Made by a program: the position numbers and the translations under genes
From: Eubacterium maltosivorans
GTDB lineage: Bacteria > Bacillota > Clostridia > Eubacteriales > Eubacteriaceae
Direction of reading: 5' to 3'
DNA length: 64,000 nt
NCBI RefSeq assembly: GCF_002441855.2
Contig: NZ_CP029487.1
Span: 1,550,001 to 1,614,000 of the forward strand
The notes under the pieces: model-generated
The model's input: the letters and a program-made list of their open reading frames with translations, nothing else
The model's database searches: none
Told to the model about the DNA's origin: nothing
Shown here: one piece after another, positions 54,744 through 63,414 of the stretch
How the letters are laid out: every line of letters starts with the position of its first letter
Position numbering within the stretch: position 1 is the first letter of the stretch

Positions 54744-56108
54744 ATGAACAACATGCAAGCCCTTAAGACAAACCTGCCCGAGGACATCGCCCTGCTCAAA
54801 GCCTGGGGAGACTTTGACAAAGCGGCAGAGCTCATTAAAAAATATCTGACACGCCCCATTCCAAAGGCACTGGCCGAACGGCTTACGCTGGAGCTGGACA
54901 TACTGGCCGAGCTGCCCATGCAATACCCCTATCCCTACGATGAGGCCCTTAAAATGATGCAGGAAAAAGTGCCTGGTTTTACCAAAGAAGACCTTGAAAC
55001 CCTCAAGGATGACGGCTATGCCGACTGGATTTATGTGAACGGCGTCGTCCATTTTCAGGATATGTTTGTGGCCAGCATTGCCAAAACCGTTCCGAAATAC
55101 AAAGACATCGAAGTGGACGAAGACCAGAAGACCATTGAGGTGAGCCCAGTGGAAATTCTGGACGAGACGGTCAATGAAATGATCGAAAAGGGTGAAAAGA
55201 ACTACTTCATCCACATCCGCCACACGGTTAAAATCAAAAAAGAAGCCGAAGAGCTGGGCAACTTAATCCGTGTTTACCTGCCCATTCCGCAGAACGCCGA
55301 CCAGATCAGCAATATCAAACTCATCAACATCTCACCAGAGCCGGTCAAAATCGCAGACGAAACCTATGGCCAGCGCACCGTCTATTTCGAAAAGCCGCTG
55401 GAGGAAGGCGATACCTTTACCGTTGAATATTCCTATGAAAACCGTGCGAAATACGTTAAGCTGGACCCCGAAAAGGTGGACGCAGAGCAGCCGGACTTTG
55501 AAACCCAGGAGCTTCTGCCCCACATTGTCTTTTCACCCTATATCCGCGCCCTGTGTGAGGAGCTGACCGGCGGCGAAACCAATCCGCTTGTTAAGGCCCG
55601 CAAGATTTATGACTTTATCACCACCCGGGTGCACTACTCCTATGTGCGTGAGTACCTGACCATCACCAACATACCTGACTACATGGCCACCGGGCTCAAG
55701 GGTGACTGCGGCATTCAGGCGCTTTTATTCATTACCCTGTGCCGCTGCGCGGGTATCCCGGCCAAATGGCAGTCCGGCTCCTATGTCAATCCTGCCAGCA
55801 TCGGCAACCACGACTGGGCCATGTTCTACATCGCGCCTTACGGCTGGCTGCACTGCGACTGTTCCTTTGGGGGCAGCGCCTACCGCGCCGGCGCCGAAAA
55901 CCGCTGGAATTTCTATTTCGGCAATCTGGAGCCCTTCCGTATGGCCGCCAATTCCGAATTCCAGCTGGACTTTGACCCGCCGAAAACCTACCTGCGGGCC
56001 GACCCCTACGATAACCAGCGCGGCGAATGTGAATATGAAAACCGCCGTCTCACCTTCCATGATTTTGACGAGGAACGCGTAATCGTGGAAATGTTCCCCA
56101 TTGGTTAA
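54744..56108 (+). CDS. Transglutaminase-like protein
   Basis: A 454-residue protein without a signal peptide. Residues about 1-250 form helical and beta regions of unknown role (HIRHTVKIKKEAEELGNLIRV near 165). About 290-380 is a transglutaminase-like/cysteine-protease core with the full triad: GDCGIQALLFITLCRCAGIP (Cys), NHDWAMFY (His) and WLHCDCSFGG (Asp). A C-terminal DUF-like tail ends the protein. GGAGGAGAGAAATAA precedes the ATG. It begins 28 bases after pepD, suggesting a peptide-processing operon. Such proteins may be peptidases or amidases rather than cross-linkers. Confidence 0.85.
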   Translation: MNNMQALKTNLPEDIALLKAWGDFDKAAELIKKYLTRPIPKALAERLTLELDILAELPMQYPYPYDEALKMMQEKVPGFTKEDLETLKDDGYADWIYVNGVVHFQDMFVASIAKTVPKYKDIEVDEDQKTIEVSPVEILDETVNEMIEKGEKNYFIHIRHTVKIKKEAEELGNLIRVYLPIPQNADQISNIKLINISPEPVKIADETYGQRTVYFEKPLEEGDTFTVEYSYENRAKYVKLDPEKVDAEQPDFETQELLPHIVFSPYIRALCEELTGGETNPLVKARKIYDFITTRVHYSYVREYLTITNIPDYMATGLKGDCGIQALLFITLCRCAGIPAKWQSGSYVNPASIGNHDWAMFYIAPYGWLHCDCSFGGSAYRAGAENRWNFYFGNLEPFRMAANSEFQLDFDPPKTYLRADPYDNQRGECEYENRRLTFHDFDEERVIVEMFPIG

Positions 56109-56117
56109 ACCAAATTC

Positions 56118-56141
56118 AGAGGACTGCTGCAGCAGTCCTCT
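56118..56141 (+). terminator. Terminator of the pepD unit
   Basis: AGAGGACTGCTG and CAGCAGTCCTCT form a 12-bp perfect palindromic stem, followed by TTCTTTTTT. Confidence 0.85.
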
Positions 56142-56240
56142 TTCTTTTTTGTCTTAAGCTTTCTTTACATATGTCTTGCTCTATCGGCCGCAGACATGTT
56201 ATACTTGGCCCATCAAACAAATCAAAATATGGAGAATACG

Positions 56241-59200
56241 ATGAAAAAATTACTAGCTTTATTGCTCACTGCTCTACTCCTGCTCGGCAGCCTGCCGATC
56301 TCAGCCCTGGCCCGGGATAACGGCAGCTCAGACGCCCTTACCGGCGACTACGTCCCCGGTGAGGCCATTGTCTGCGTAAAGGGCGCGGGCTTTTATGGCC
56401 GGTCGGCTGAACCTGCGCTGCTGGCCGGAGCCGAAACCCTCATGGCTCTGGACGGCAGCGCAAACGCCTACAGCCGCAGCGCTGGTCCAGCTGAAAGCCT
56501 GAAGCTGGTGCGCTCCGACGCCCTGAGCACTGCTGAGCTCATCGACGAGCTTCAAAAGCTGGACTCGGTGGCATTCGCAGAGCCCAATTACATATACACC
56601 GTCTCCGAAGGCACCAAAGACCTTACGAGTATGCAGTGGGCCTATGATAAAAACGGTGATTTCGGCATGACCATTGATGGCTGGAACCACTACAAAGCGG
56701 ACGGTACGCCGGACCCCGCAGTGGACACCAGCGGTACCGTGGTCGCTGTGCTGGATTCGGGTGTAAATTATGACCATAAGGATCTGAAATCCGTCATGTG
56801 GACTGCTGACAGCAGCCTCCAGGCCATCATCGGCGGCGGGCAATATGGTTATAATGCTGTCACCGTAAACTCCAACGGCCAGCCTTATGACAGCGCAGAT
56901 CCCATGGACGACAACAGCCACGGCACCCACTGCGCAGGCATCATCGCCGCCTCCTGGAACAACATGGGTGTGAGCGGCGCCACCAGCGGCGCGCAGATTA
57001 TGGCGGTCAAGTCTGCCAACGACAAAGGAAGCCTTGCGGGCTCAGATTCGCTCAAGGGCTATGCCTACATCCAGAGAGCCGTAGAAAACGGCGTTCCTGT
57101 CACCGCCATCAACAATTCCTGGGGCGGCGGTGCCAGCGGTAAAGCCCTGGACCGCGCAATCACCGCCTTGGGCGATATGGGAGTGGTCAGCGTTTTTGCA
57201 GCGGGCAACGAAAGCAGCGACTGCGACAACACGTCCAAAACCGTCTCCACCCTGAGGGACAACCCCTATGTGATCGCTGTTAACGCCACCGATATCAACG
57301 GCAATATGGCTGACTTCAGCAATTACGGTGCCACCACCACCGACGTGGCCGCCCCGGGTGTCGACATCCTTTCTACCATTCCCACCAGCATGGGTAAGGC
57401 TGACCCGCGTTTTGTCACTGCACCCTTTCTGGAAGGCTTTGAAGATGAATCCGCACCCAAAATAACCTTTCAGCCCGACAGCAGCACCATTGCCAGCTAC
57501 TCTGGCGATATGGCCTTTGAGGGCAGCCAGAGCTTTAAGATAACGGCCTCCGATATCCGGGGGACCATCGAAAGCAGCCCCGCAGACCTGTCTGCTACCC
57601 CATATCGATACCTTTCCTACATGTTCCGCGCCGATTCCACCGCAGAGCAGACCATTCTGGCAGCTATTACCTCGGCCAGCGTTAAAACCACCGAACTGAA
57701 TGAGGACGGCACGCCAAAATGGCAGCCCCTCACACAATCTGTCTCACTGGCCGGCAGCTGGGGCGCGGCGATTTTCACCCTGCCCAGCAACACCGATTAT
57801 GGCAGTTTCCAGATCCGTATCGCCACAATACGGGTGCTTCCTGACGGTAAAAGCACGGGTACCGGCGATGTCTATATTGACAATCTAGGCCTCGGCGATA
57901 CCGCCGCCGCCTACGAATACATGAACGGCACCTCCATGGCCACACCGGCTGTCACCGGCGAGGTTGCCATCCTGGCAAAACACTTTGACGATAAGGACGC
58001 AGCCAAAACCGCGGCCCGTGTTATCGGCAGTGTTAAAAAAATTGACAGCCAGAAGGGCAAAAGCGTCTCAGAGGGGCTGGCCCAGGTCGACCGGGCTCTG
58101 GCGGAAAACACCGTTCCGGTTGTCAACAGCGCTGTGCCCACCGGGGACAGCCAGCTGTCCATCGGCGGATATTTCTTTGGCAGCGCCCCAACCGTCACCA
58201 TTGACGGCATAACCGCTGCGGTGGTCTCCTCATCGGATGAAAGCATTGTGGCTAATCTGCCCCAGGGCATGACAGCCGGCGTCAAACGCGTTGAGGTGAC
58301 CTCTGAAAAAGGCGCAGGCCATCAGTCCTTTGAGCTGGGCGCGGTCAGCAGCCTTTACGAACGCTTGCCCCTGCCCGATGACGCGCGCTTTTACGACACC
58401 TATTCTGGGAGTCTCACCGGCCTTGGCGGCAGCCTGTACTACACCGGCCTCAGCCAAGATAATACTGTTGAGCTCTGGCGCTACACCCCAGGCCAGACTG
58501 AAAATAATGGCTGGACCCGGCTGAACAGTGATGAAAGCATTTACCCGTCCAGCAACAGCGCCTGCACCTGGAACGGCAGGCTTATCCTCTTCAGCGATGG
58601 ACTCCAGGGCGCCGGCATCAGCGTTTACGATCCCGAGACCAACGCATGGAGCTCCTTCACCACAGAGCTGATCGCAGACCTCTCCTCACCGTCTCTCCTC
58701 AACACTGGCAATGAGCTACTGCTTGTGGGGGGCAGCAAAACCGTGAATGAAACGGAAACTGCCCAGACTGCTATCATTCGTGTGGATATCGCGGGACAGA
58801 ACGCTGAAAAGACCGGTGATCTCTCCGCTGCCCGTATCTCTCCGGCAGTCGCCTACACCGCGGACGGCAGCGCCTATGTGGCGGCCGGAACCGCAGCGGA
58901 CGGCAGCATGGTCGACGGCCTCGAAAAAATTGAAAACGGCCAGAGCTCTATGGTCCGGGATAAAATTCTGCCGCAGGGCCTGGCCCAAAGCCAGAATTAC
59001 ACTGGCGCATGGGGCACCCTCGATGGCGGCATGATCCTTTCCGGTCCGGTTGTCACCGATCCTGATAGCGGTCAGGTCACTGCCGATACCTATACCCTGA
59101 ACTTTGACACGGGCGGCTTTGAGCCTACGGGCAAAATCGTGAACACCGGCCGGGTATACAACGGTGTGGGCACTGCCTACCAAAACGCCTTCTACATTTT

Positions 59201-59453
59201 AGGTGAAACCAACTATGCCGAAAATAACCGCGTCTTCAGCGTGGACCGCAGTGTCAAAACCCTGACCCAGCCCGGCGAGGAGAGGGAGAAGCCGGTTGAT
59301 CCCGTAAATCCGGTAACACCAGACAGCCCTGGCGCCAGCGGTAACGCGTCCACCGGCTTCGTAGGCGGTAACGCCGGTATCCTGGTGGCCGCTGTGATTC
59401 TGGCAGTCTGCGCGGCCGGACTGCTTCTCTACCGAAAACGAAACCTTGGTTAA
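56241..59453 (+). CDS. Secreted subtilisin-like (S8) protease with C-terminal anchor
   Basis: A 1070-residue extracellular protease with a signal peptide at about 1-26. A propeptide-like domain (about 30-130) ends in AEPNYIYT. The S8 catalytic triad is Asp172 in VAVLDSGVNYD, His227 in SHGTHCAGIIA and Ser565 in NGTSMATPAVTGEVA. A domain of roughly 150 residues (about 395-555) is inserted between the His and Ser parts and looks like a carbohydrate-binding sandwich. An IPT/TIG-like domain and Kelch-like repeats (about 700-1010) follow. A Pro-rich linker, a GNASTGF segment and a final hydrophobic helix with YRKRNLG form a membrane or wall anchor. GGAG lies six bases before the ATG. Confidence 0.88.
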   Translation: MKKLLALLLTALLLLGSLPISALARDNGSSDALTGDYVPGEAIVCVKGAGFYGRSAEPALLAGAETLMALDGSANAYSRSAGPAESLKLVRSDALSTAELIDELQKLDSVAFAEPNYIYTVSEGTKDLTSMQWAYDKNGDFGMTIDGWNHYKADGTPDPAVDTSGTVVAVLDSGVNYDHKDLKSVMWTADSSLQAIIGGGQYGYNAVTVNSNGQPYDSADPMDDNSHGTHCAGIIAASWNNMGVSGATSGAQIMAVKSANDKGSLAGSDSLKGYAYIQRAVENGVPVTAINNSWGGGASGKALDRAITALGDMGVVSVFAAGNESSDCDNTSKTVSTLRDNPYVIAVNATDINGNMADFSNYGATTTDVAAPGVDILSTIPTSMGKADPRFVTAPFLEGFEDESAPKITFQPDSSTIASYSGDMAFEGSQSFKITASDIRGTIESSPADLSATPYRYLSYMFRADSTAEQTILAAITSASVKTTELNEDGTPKWQPLTQSVSLAGSWGAAIFTLPSNTDYGSFQIRIATIRVLPDGKSTGTGDVYIDNLGLGDTAAAYEYMNGTSMATPAVTGEVAILAKHFDDKDAAKTAARVIGSVKKIDSQKGKSVSEGLAQVDRALAENTVPVVNSAVPTGDSQLSIGGYFFGSAPTVTIDGITAAVVSSSDESIVANLPQGMTAGVKRVEVTSEKGAGHQSFELGAVSSLYERLPLPDDARFYDTYSGSLTGLGGSLYYTGLSQDNTVELWRYTPGQTENNGWTRLNSDESIYPSSNSACTWNGRLILFSDGLQGAGISVYDPETNAWSSFTTELIADLSSPSLLNTGNELLLVGGSKTVNETETAQTAIIRVDIAGQNAEKTGDLSAARISPAVAYTADGSAYVAAGTAADGSMVDGLEKIENGQSSMVRDKILPQGLAQSQNYTGAWGTLDGGMILSGPVVTDPDSGQVTADTYTLNFDTGGFEPTGKIVNTGRVYNGVGTAYQNAFYILGETNYAENNRVFSVDRSVKTLTQPGEEREKPVDPVNPVTPDSPGASGNASTGFVGGNAGILVAAVILAVCAAGLLLYRKRNLG

Positions 59454-59460
59454 ACCACTA

Positions 59461-59495
59461 AAAAAGGATGCTCCCTTCACAGGGGCATCCTTTTT
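59461..59495. terminator. Bidirectional terminator between the S8 protease and AraC genes
   Basis: AAAAAGGATGCTCCC and GGGGCATCCTTTTT form a 14-bp stem with a small loop. It is placed between two converging genes. Confidence 0.85.
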
Positions 59496-60401
59496 CTACT
59501 TTTTCTCTGCCGGCATCCACAGCTCCATGTATGGCACAGCCTGCTCCCTTTGATAATAGATCTCCGGCGAGTAGGCCTCCATTGTCAGGCCCTTGTGCTC
59601 AAGCCATTGGGCACTGTATTTGACCGCCTTGTTGAGGGCAGCAGTGACCAGCTCCTCAAAGCTTTCGGCCTCAAAGCTGCAGACCACGTATTCCCTGGCG
59701 GGCAGCTCCCAGGTCATAAACCCATCGGCTCCGGCGCCTGAACCCACCTCAGCGCCGGTAAAATAGGTAAAGCAGCCCTCGGGCGCGTCACCCATGTAGG
59801 CCACCCCCACCTCCCGGCTGTCGGCTGCCCGTGGTATCCGGTTCTTTTCACGATGGAACCGCTCCCAGATTTCTCCGGGGATGTCCACACCTGTGGCCTC
59901 GCCCAGGGGCATCTGGCCGTCGATGGGCACGTAACCGCTGATGCCCATAAACCGGACAGGCTCACTTAACTGCCTGCGGTTCATTTCCAGCACCAGACCC
60001 TCGCTGATGAGGGGGGCTCCCTCGTCAATCAGCACATAGTTTAACAGCAGATCCGGCTTGTCAAACTGGTTCAGTGCCACTGGGTGCTCCCGGTACTGGG
60101 CCGGCGTCAGCCCATAGGCGTCCTTAAAGGTCCGGCTGAAAACCTCGTGGCTGCCAAAGCCGCAGTCCAGAGCAATATCCAGAATACGGGCATCCCCCTC
60201 CCTCAGCATAGTGCTGGCCCGCGCCAGACGCCGCAGTCTTATGTACTCCCGCACCGGCTTTTTTACCAGCCGGGAGAACAACCGCTGGTAGTAAAAGGGC
60301 GATAAGGCCGCCTGCTCTGCCAGCGCCTCGATTTCCAGCGCCTCATCCATATGTGTCTCAATATAATCCAGAGTGGTCTGAATTGCTTCCCATGCGTGCA
60401 T
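59496..60401 (-). CDS. AraC-family regulator with GyrI-like effector domain
   Basis: A 301-residue regulator. The AraC-type DNA-binding domain is N-terminal (about 5-108), with ALAEQAALSPFYYQRLFSRLVKK and ILDIALDCGFGSHEVFSRTFKDAYGLTPAQYR. The C-terminal half (about 140-298) is a GyrI/BmrR-like ligand domain, shown by RFMGISGYVPI and the final MELWMPAEKK. This order is that of Rob/SoxS-like drug-responsive regulators. The ATG at 60401 follows AAAGGAGGTGCTTACA; the longer frame to 60488 has no ribosome site. No adjacent target is obvious; it may act on unlinked efflux genes. Confidence 0.88.
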   Translation of the reverse strand: MHAWEAIQTTLDYIETHMDEALEIEALAEQAALSPFYYQRLFSRLVKKPVREYIRLRRLARASTMLREGDARILDIALDCGFGSHEVFSRTFKDAYGLTPAQYREHPVALNQFDKPDLLLNYVLIDEGAPLISEGLVLEMNRRQLSEPVRFMGISGYVPIDGQMPLGEATGVDIPGEIWERFHREKNRIPRAADSREVGVAYMGDAPEGCFTYFTGAEVGSGAGADGFMTWELPAREYVVCSFEAESFEELVTAALNKAVKYSAQWLEHKGLTMEAYSPEIYYQREQAVPYMELWMPAEKK

Positions 60402-60494
60402 TGTAAGCACCTCCTTTACTAAAGGATAACCCATCTGCAGCCAGTGTGTTTGACGTCCTCTGCCCTTTATGGTTTGGAGAGCACACAATTCTCC

Positions 60495-61970
60495 CTACTG
60501 CATGAATAAAAACCGGACGATAAACAAAAGCGCCAGAACAGCCGTCACCGGCCGCACTTCTTTATAATGCCCGGTCAGTGCCTTTAACAGCACATAAGTG
60601 ATGAGCCCAAAGGCAATGCCGTCGGCGATGGAGAAGGTCAGCGGCATAAACAAAAGGGTGACAAAGGCCGGGATCGCCTCTGTGATGTCCGTAAAATCAA
60701 TGCTCTTGATGGGGCCGACCATGAGCACACCCACAAAGATGAGTGCCGGCGCCGTGGCCGCAGCTGGGATAATCCCCAGCACCGGAGACAGCACCAGCGC
60801 CGCCAGAAAGAGAATCGCAGTTACCAGCGCGGTCAGGCCTGTCCGGCCTCCCTCCGATATCCCAGTGCTGGACTCTACAAAGGTGGTGACCGTGGAGGAG
60901 CCCATGAGCGCGCCGGCCGTAGTGGCAAAGGCATCGGCCATCAGCGTGCGCTTGAGTGCCGGGAACTCGCCTTTTTCGTCCAGCATTCCCGCCTGCTGAG
61001 CGGTCCCGATAATAGTGCCCAGGGTGTCAAACATATCGACCAGCGAAAAGGCCACCACTACCATCAGAATATTAAAGAGCGTGCCCACCAGGCTGCCCTC
61101 ATGGATCAGCGATGAAAAATCCAGATGCAGCAGCGAAACCTGGGCCCAGTCCTGGAATTGAAGACCGATACGGCTGAAATCAATGGACGCCGGCAGGGTG
61201 GTGACCCCAAAGGGAATCCCGATGATGGCCGTAACGACAATCCCGATAAAAATATATCCCCTGCATTTGCGAGCGTAAAGCACCCCGATAATAACGAGCC
61301 CGAGAAGGGCCAGAGCCGCGCCGGCCGTCTCAGGTGTCCAGGACGAAAAATCTACCAGACTCGGGATCGCCGAGGCATTGGCCACCACGGTGCTCTGGCC
61401 CACAGCCGCGGCTGGGTCGGTTACCAGGTAGCTGCCCGGATCCAGGGTGAACTTGAGCAACCCCGCGTTTTTCAGGCCGCTGTACGCAATAAACAGGCCA
61501 ATACCACCTGAAATGGCTATCCGGATATTGGCCGGTATCCCCCGCACAATGGCCTCCCGCAGCCCCGTAACCGTTAAAATAATGAACAGCAGTCCCGAGA
61601 TCAGCACAATGGCTAGAGCCTCAGCGTAGGTTTTGCCCATGCCCAGCATAATCGTGTAGGCAAAAAAAGCATTGAGCCCCATACCCGGCGCCTGGGCAAA
61701 GGGGACCCTTGCCAGAAAAGCCATGAGCAACGTCCCCATACAGGCGCAGAGACAGGTAGCCACAAACAGAGCAGACTGCACCGTCTGGGCATCCGCCCCA
61801 AAAAAATAAGCGGCGTCCACACCTGCTGGCGCCGAAATAATAGCCGGATTGACAAAAACAATATAGGCCATGGTCAAAAAGGTGGTAAACCCGGCGATGA
61901 TTTCCGTCCTGACGGTTGAGCCCGAGGCTTTGACTTTCCAGAATCGTTCAATAAAGTTCTCTTTCTCCAT
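60495..61970 (-). CDS. NCS2/AzgA-type purine permease
   Basis: A 491-residue 12-14-helix transporter for guanine, hypoxanthine or adenine. It has ERFWKVKASGSTVRTEIIAG at the N terminus, PFAQAPGMGLNAFFAYTIML near 90, GGIGLFIAYSGLKNAGLL near 150, FDTLGTIIGTAQQAGML near 305 and GSSTVTTFVESSTGISEGGRTG near 345. This is the COG2252 (PbuG/AzgA) group. The ATG at 61970 follows AAGGAGTACCA; upstream in-frame sequence is not homologous. It is monocistronic and has no purine riboswitch in the short gap before it. Confidence 0.93.
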   Translation of the reverse strand: MEKENFIERFWKVKASGSTVRTEIIAGFTTFLTMAYIVFVNPAIISAPAGVDAAYFFGADAQTVQSALFVATCLCACMGTLLMAFLARVPFAQAPGMGLNAFFAYTIMLGMGKTYAEALAIVLISGLLFIILTVTGLREAIVRGIPANIRIAISGGIGLFIAYSGLKNAGLLKFTLDPGSYLVTDPAAAVGQSTVVANASAIPSLVDFSSWTPETAGAALALLGLVIIGVLYARKCRGYIFIGIVVTAIIGIPFGVTTLPASIDFSRIGLQFQDWAQVSLLHLDFSSLIHEGSLVGTLFNILMVVVAFSLVDMFDTLGTIIGTAQQAGMLDEKGEFPALKRTLMADAFATTAGALMGSSTVTTFVESSTGISEGGRTGLTALVTAILFLAALVLSPVLGIIPAAATAPALIFVGVLMVGPIKSIDFTDITEAIPAFVTLLFMPLTFSIADGIAFGLITYVLLKALTGHYKEVRPVTAVLALLFIVRFLFMQ

Positions 61971-62061
61971 TGGTACTCCTTCATTTTCTTCTTTTTCTTC
62001 ATTATAACCTCTTTTTGGGCTGTTGAACAGCTTTTTATAACAGGGTTTACGGCATAAAAAA

Positions 62062-62081
62062 ATGTCCCTGTTGCAGGACAT
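62062..62081 (-). terminator. Terminator of the M15 peptidase gene
   Basis: ATGTCCTG and CAGGGACAT on the minus strand form a short stem with a three-base loop, followed by a run of seven T. Confidence 0.8.
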
Positions 62082-62085
62082 CTCT

Positions 62086-62637
62086 CTAGCGCCAGATCTC
62101 GACATGGTCGAACTGCTGATAGGGGTACTCAATGACCCCAAGCCCTAAGGCCCGGGCTGTGGCCGCTACCTCGTCATAAGGCACACCCGGGCAGTACAGA
62201 TCGGCCGCGTGTCCGCTCAGGTGCCAGGAGTTTTCGATGCCGCCCACCTCGGCGTTGCGCGCCTCACACCGAACCCCGGAGGTAATGATGAGGGGCTGTC
62301 CCAGGGCGCACCGCAGGGCCTCCACCTGCTCCAGCAGCTCCGGGGCCATCCCGGCAGGCCAGCCGTCACAGTAGCCCGCGCAGTCGCAGGCATATTCCTC
62401 CATAAGAAAATGGGCCGAAGCCCAGGGGCCGTCTGTGAGGATGGGATCCTCGGGCAGCGGATGATCGATCACCGCTTTGTCCGGCGGCGTTTCAGGCTCT
62501 TGCGGCAGCGCCGGATCTGATACCTGAGTCTGCTGCGTTTCCGGCCTAAAGTTCGGGCTTGAGAAAAACACGCAGGTAACAAGGATAAAAATGGTTAAAA
62601 ATAAGCTTTGACGGATACGTTTATGAATGGTTTTCAT
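62086..62637 (-). CDS. M15-family peptidase (YcbK/D-Ala-D-Ala carboxypeptidase type)
   Basis: A 183-residue secreted or membrane-tethered zinc peptidase. The N-terminal hydrophobic helix (about 8-28) is a signal or anchor, followed by a Pro-rich linker. The M15A_3 domain (about 70-180) contains the metal ligands in SWHLSGHAADLYCPGV and FDHVEIWR, preceded by GVRCEARNAEVGG. Phage endolysins and cell-wall amidases share this fold, so it likely trims peptidoglycan peptides. GGGAGATCC precedes the ATG at 62637. It lies downstream of the small DUF2922 and DUF1659 genes and the sigma factor. Confidence 0.88.
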   Translation of the reverse strand: MKTIHKRIRQSLFLTIFILVTCVFFSSPNFRPETQQTQVSDPALPQEPETPPDKAVIDHPLPEDPILTDGPWASAHFLMEEYACDCAGYCDGWPAGMAPELLEQVEALRCALGQPLIITSGVRCEARNAEVGGIENSWHLSGHAADLYCPGVPYDEVAATARALGLGVIEYPYQQFDHVEIWR

Positions 62638-62670
62638 TGGATCTCCCTTCAACTTTCAAGCTTCCATGTA

Positions 62671-62695
62671 AAAAAGGGGCTTTCGCCCCTTTTTT
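62671..62695 (-). terminator. Terminator of the DUF2922 gene
   Basis: AAAAAAGGGGC and GCCCCTTTTTT on the minus strand form a 10-bp stem and four-base loop beginning at the stop codon of the DUF2922 gene. Confidence 0.85.
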
Positions 62696-62924
62696 ACTCC
62701 ACTGCCACGTCGGTTTTGGTGGTGTCGATTTTTACAGCGCCCACGACCTTGGCAAGGGCGAAGCCGTCGGGCTCAAAGGCTCCCTGATCCACAATGGCCT
62801 GGGCCCCGGTCTTGATCTCGGCGTCGGTGATGCCCTCTTTGTAATCTGGTATGGTGATTTTGTGGTCCTTTCCGTCCGCGCGCTGAAAGGTAATGGTTAA
62901 ATCTTTGTTGGTTGTTGCTGCCAT
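62694..62924 (-). CDS. DUF2922 protein
   Basis: A 76-residue small protein of the DUF2922 family. The pattern is LTITFQRADGKDHKITIPDYKE, then a helix (DAEIKTGAQAIVDQGAF), then a final VVGAVKIDTTKTDVAVE strand. It has no signal or membrane segment. Members are usually found next to DUF1659 proteins in Firmicutes, sometimes near phage-like functions (from memory). AAAGGAGATTAAAAAC precedes the ATG. The role is unknown. Confidence 0.88.
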   Translation of the reverse strand: MAATTNKDLTITFQRADGKDHKITIPDYKEGITDAEIKTGAQAIVDQGAFEPDGFALAKVVGAVKIDTTKTDVAVE

Positions 62925-62940
62925 GTTTTTAATCTCCTTT

Positions 62941-63045
62941 AATTTTGAATTTTATTGCCTGTCTGCGGCACGACGGGGGCGCCGTGCCCTACGTTTTTTA
63001 ATGGAAAATTGAGAATGCAGAATGGAGAATTTTGGAACAAAATCG
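62941..63045. repeat. Intergenic repeat block between DUF1659 and DUF2922 genes
   Basis: About 120 bases with no gene. A hairpin GGCACG-N9-CGTGCC (about 62966-62988) is embedded in a GGCACGACGGGGGCGCCGTG stretch. It is followed by GAAAATTGAGAATGCAGAAT and GGAGAATT. Both patterns resemble short GTAGGGCACGGC and AATTGAGAATG repeats that I have seen scattered in Clostridia genomes, not local unique sequence. The stretch appears to be an insertion in an otherwise compact set of genes. Confidence 0.55.
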
Positions 63046-63270
63046 CTATGCGATTTCAACCAACTCCTCTGCCGTCACCTTGACCTTCTTTTCGAGAATG
63101 GGCTCCTGCATACCGGTGATGGCTTTGACGGTGGCCACAAAGGCGTCGTCGGTCACGTCCTCCTTGACGTCGCCGTATGTCTTAGAAGACTTGACGATCT
63201 TCCCACCCACTTCGCCATGATTGACGGTGATTTTCATCCCTACCGATTCCACTGTTTTTTCAATTGCCAT
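63046..63270 (-). CDS. DUF1659 protein
   Basis: A 74-residue small protein of the DUF1659 family, with ESVGMKITVNHGEVGGKIVK and a GDVKEDVTDDAFVATVKAI region. The ATG at 63270 follows AGGAGGTAAGCAC; the longer frame to 63300 has no ribosome site. The stop sits in a hairpin AAATCGC-N2-GCGATTT-like sequence. It pairs with the DUF2922 gene, from which it is separated by repeat DNA. No catalytic motif is seen and no function is known. Confidence 0.88.
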   Translation of the reverse strand: MAIEKTVESVGMKITVNHGEVGGKIVKSSKTYGDVKEDVTDDAFVATVKAITGMQEPILEKKVKVTAEELVEIA

Positions 63271-63370
63271 GTGCTTACCTCCTGATTTTGGTTTTGGCAT
63301 TTTTGCCTTATACTCTTACAATGGAAAAAAGGGCGGAAATTTTACAGTTATTTCAAAAAATAAATAAAAA

Positions 63371-63394
63371 CAACCAAATTTGCTGCTTTGGTTG
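63371..63394. terminator. Terminator of the sigma-factor gene
   Basis: CAACCAAA and TTTGGTTG form an 8-bp stem with an eight-base loop, with a T-rich tract on the minus strand, 21 bases after the sigma-factor stop. Confidence 0.7.
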
Positions 63395-63414
63395 CTTTTA
63401 TTAAAACATTATTC

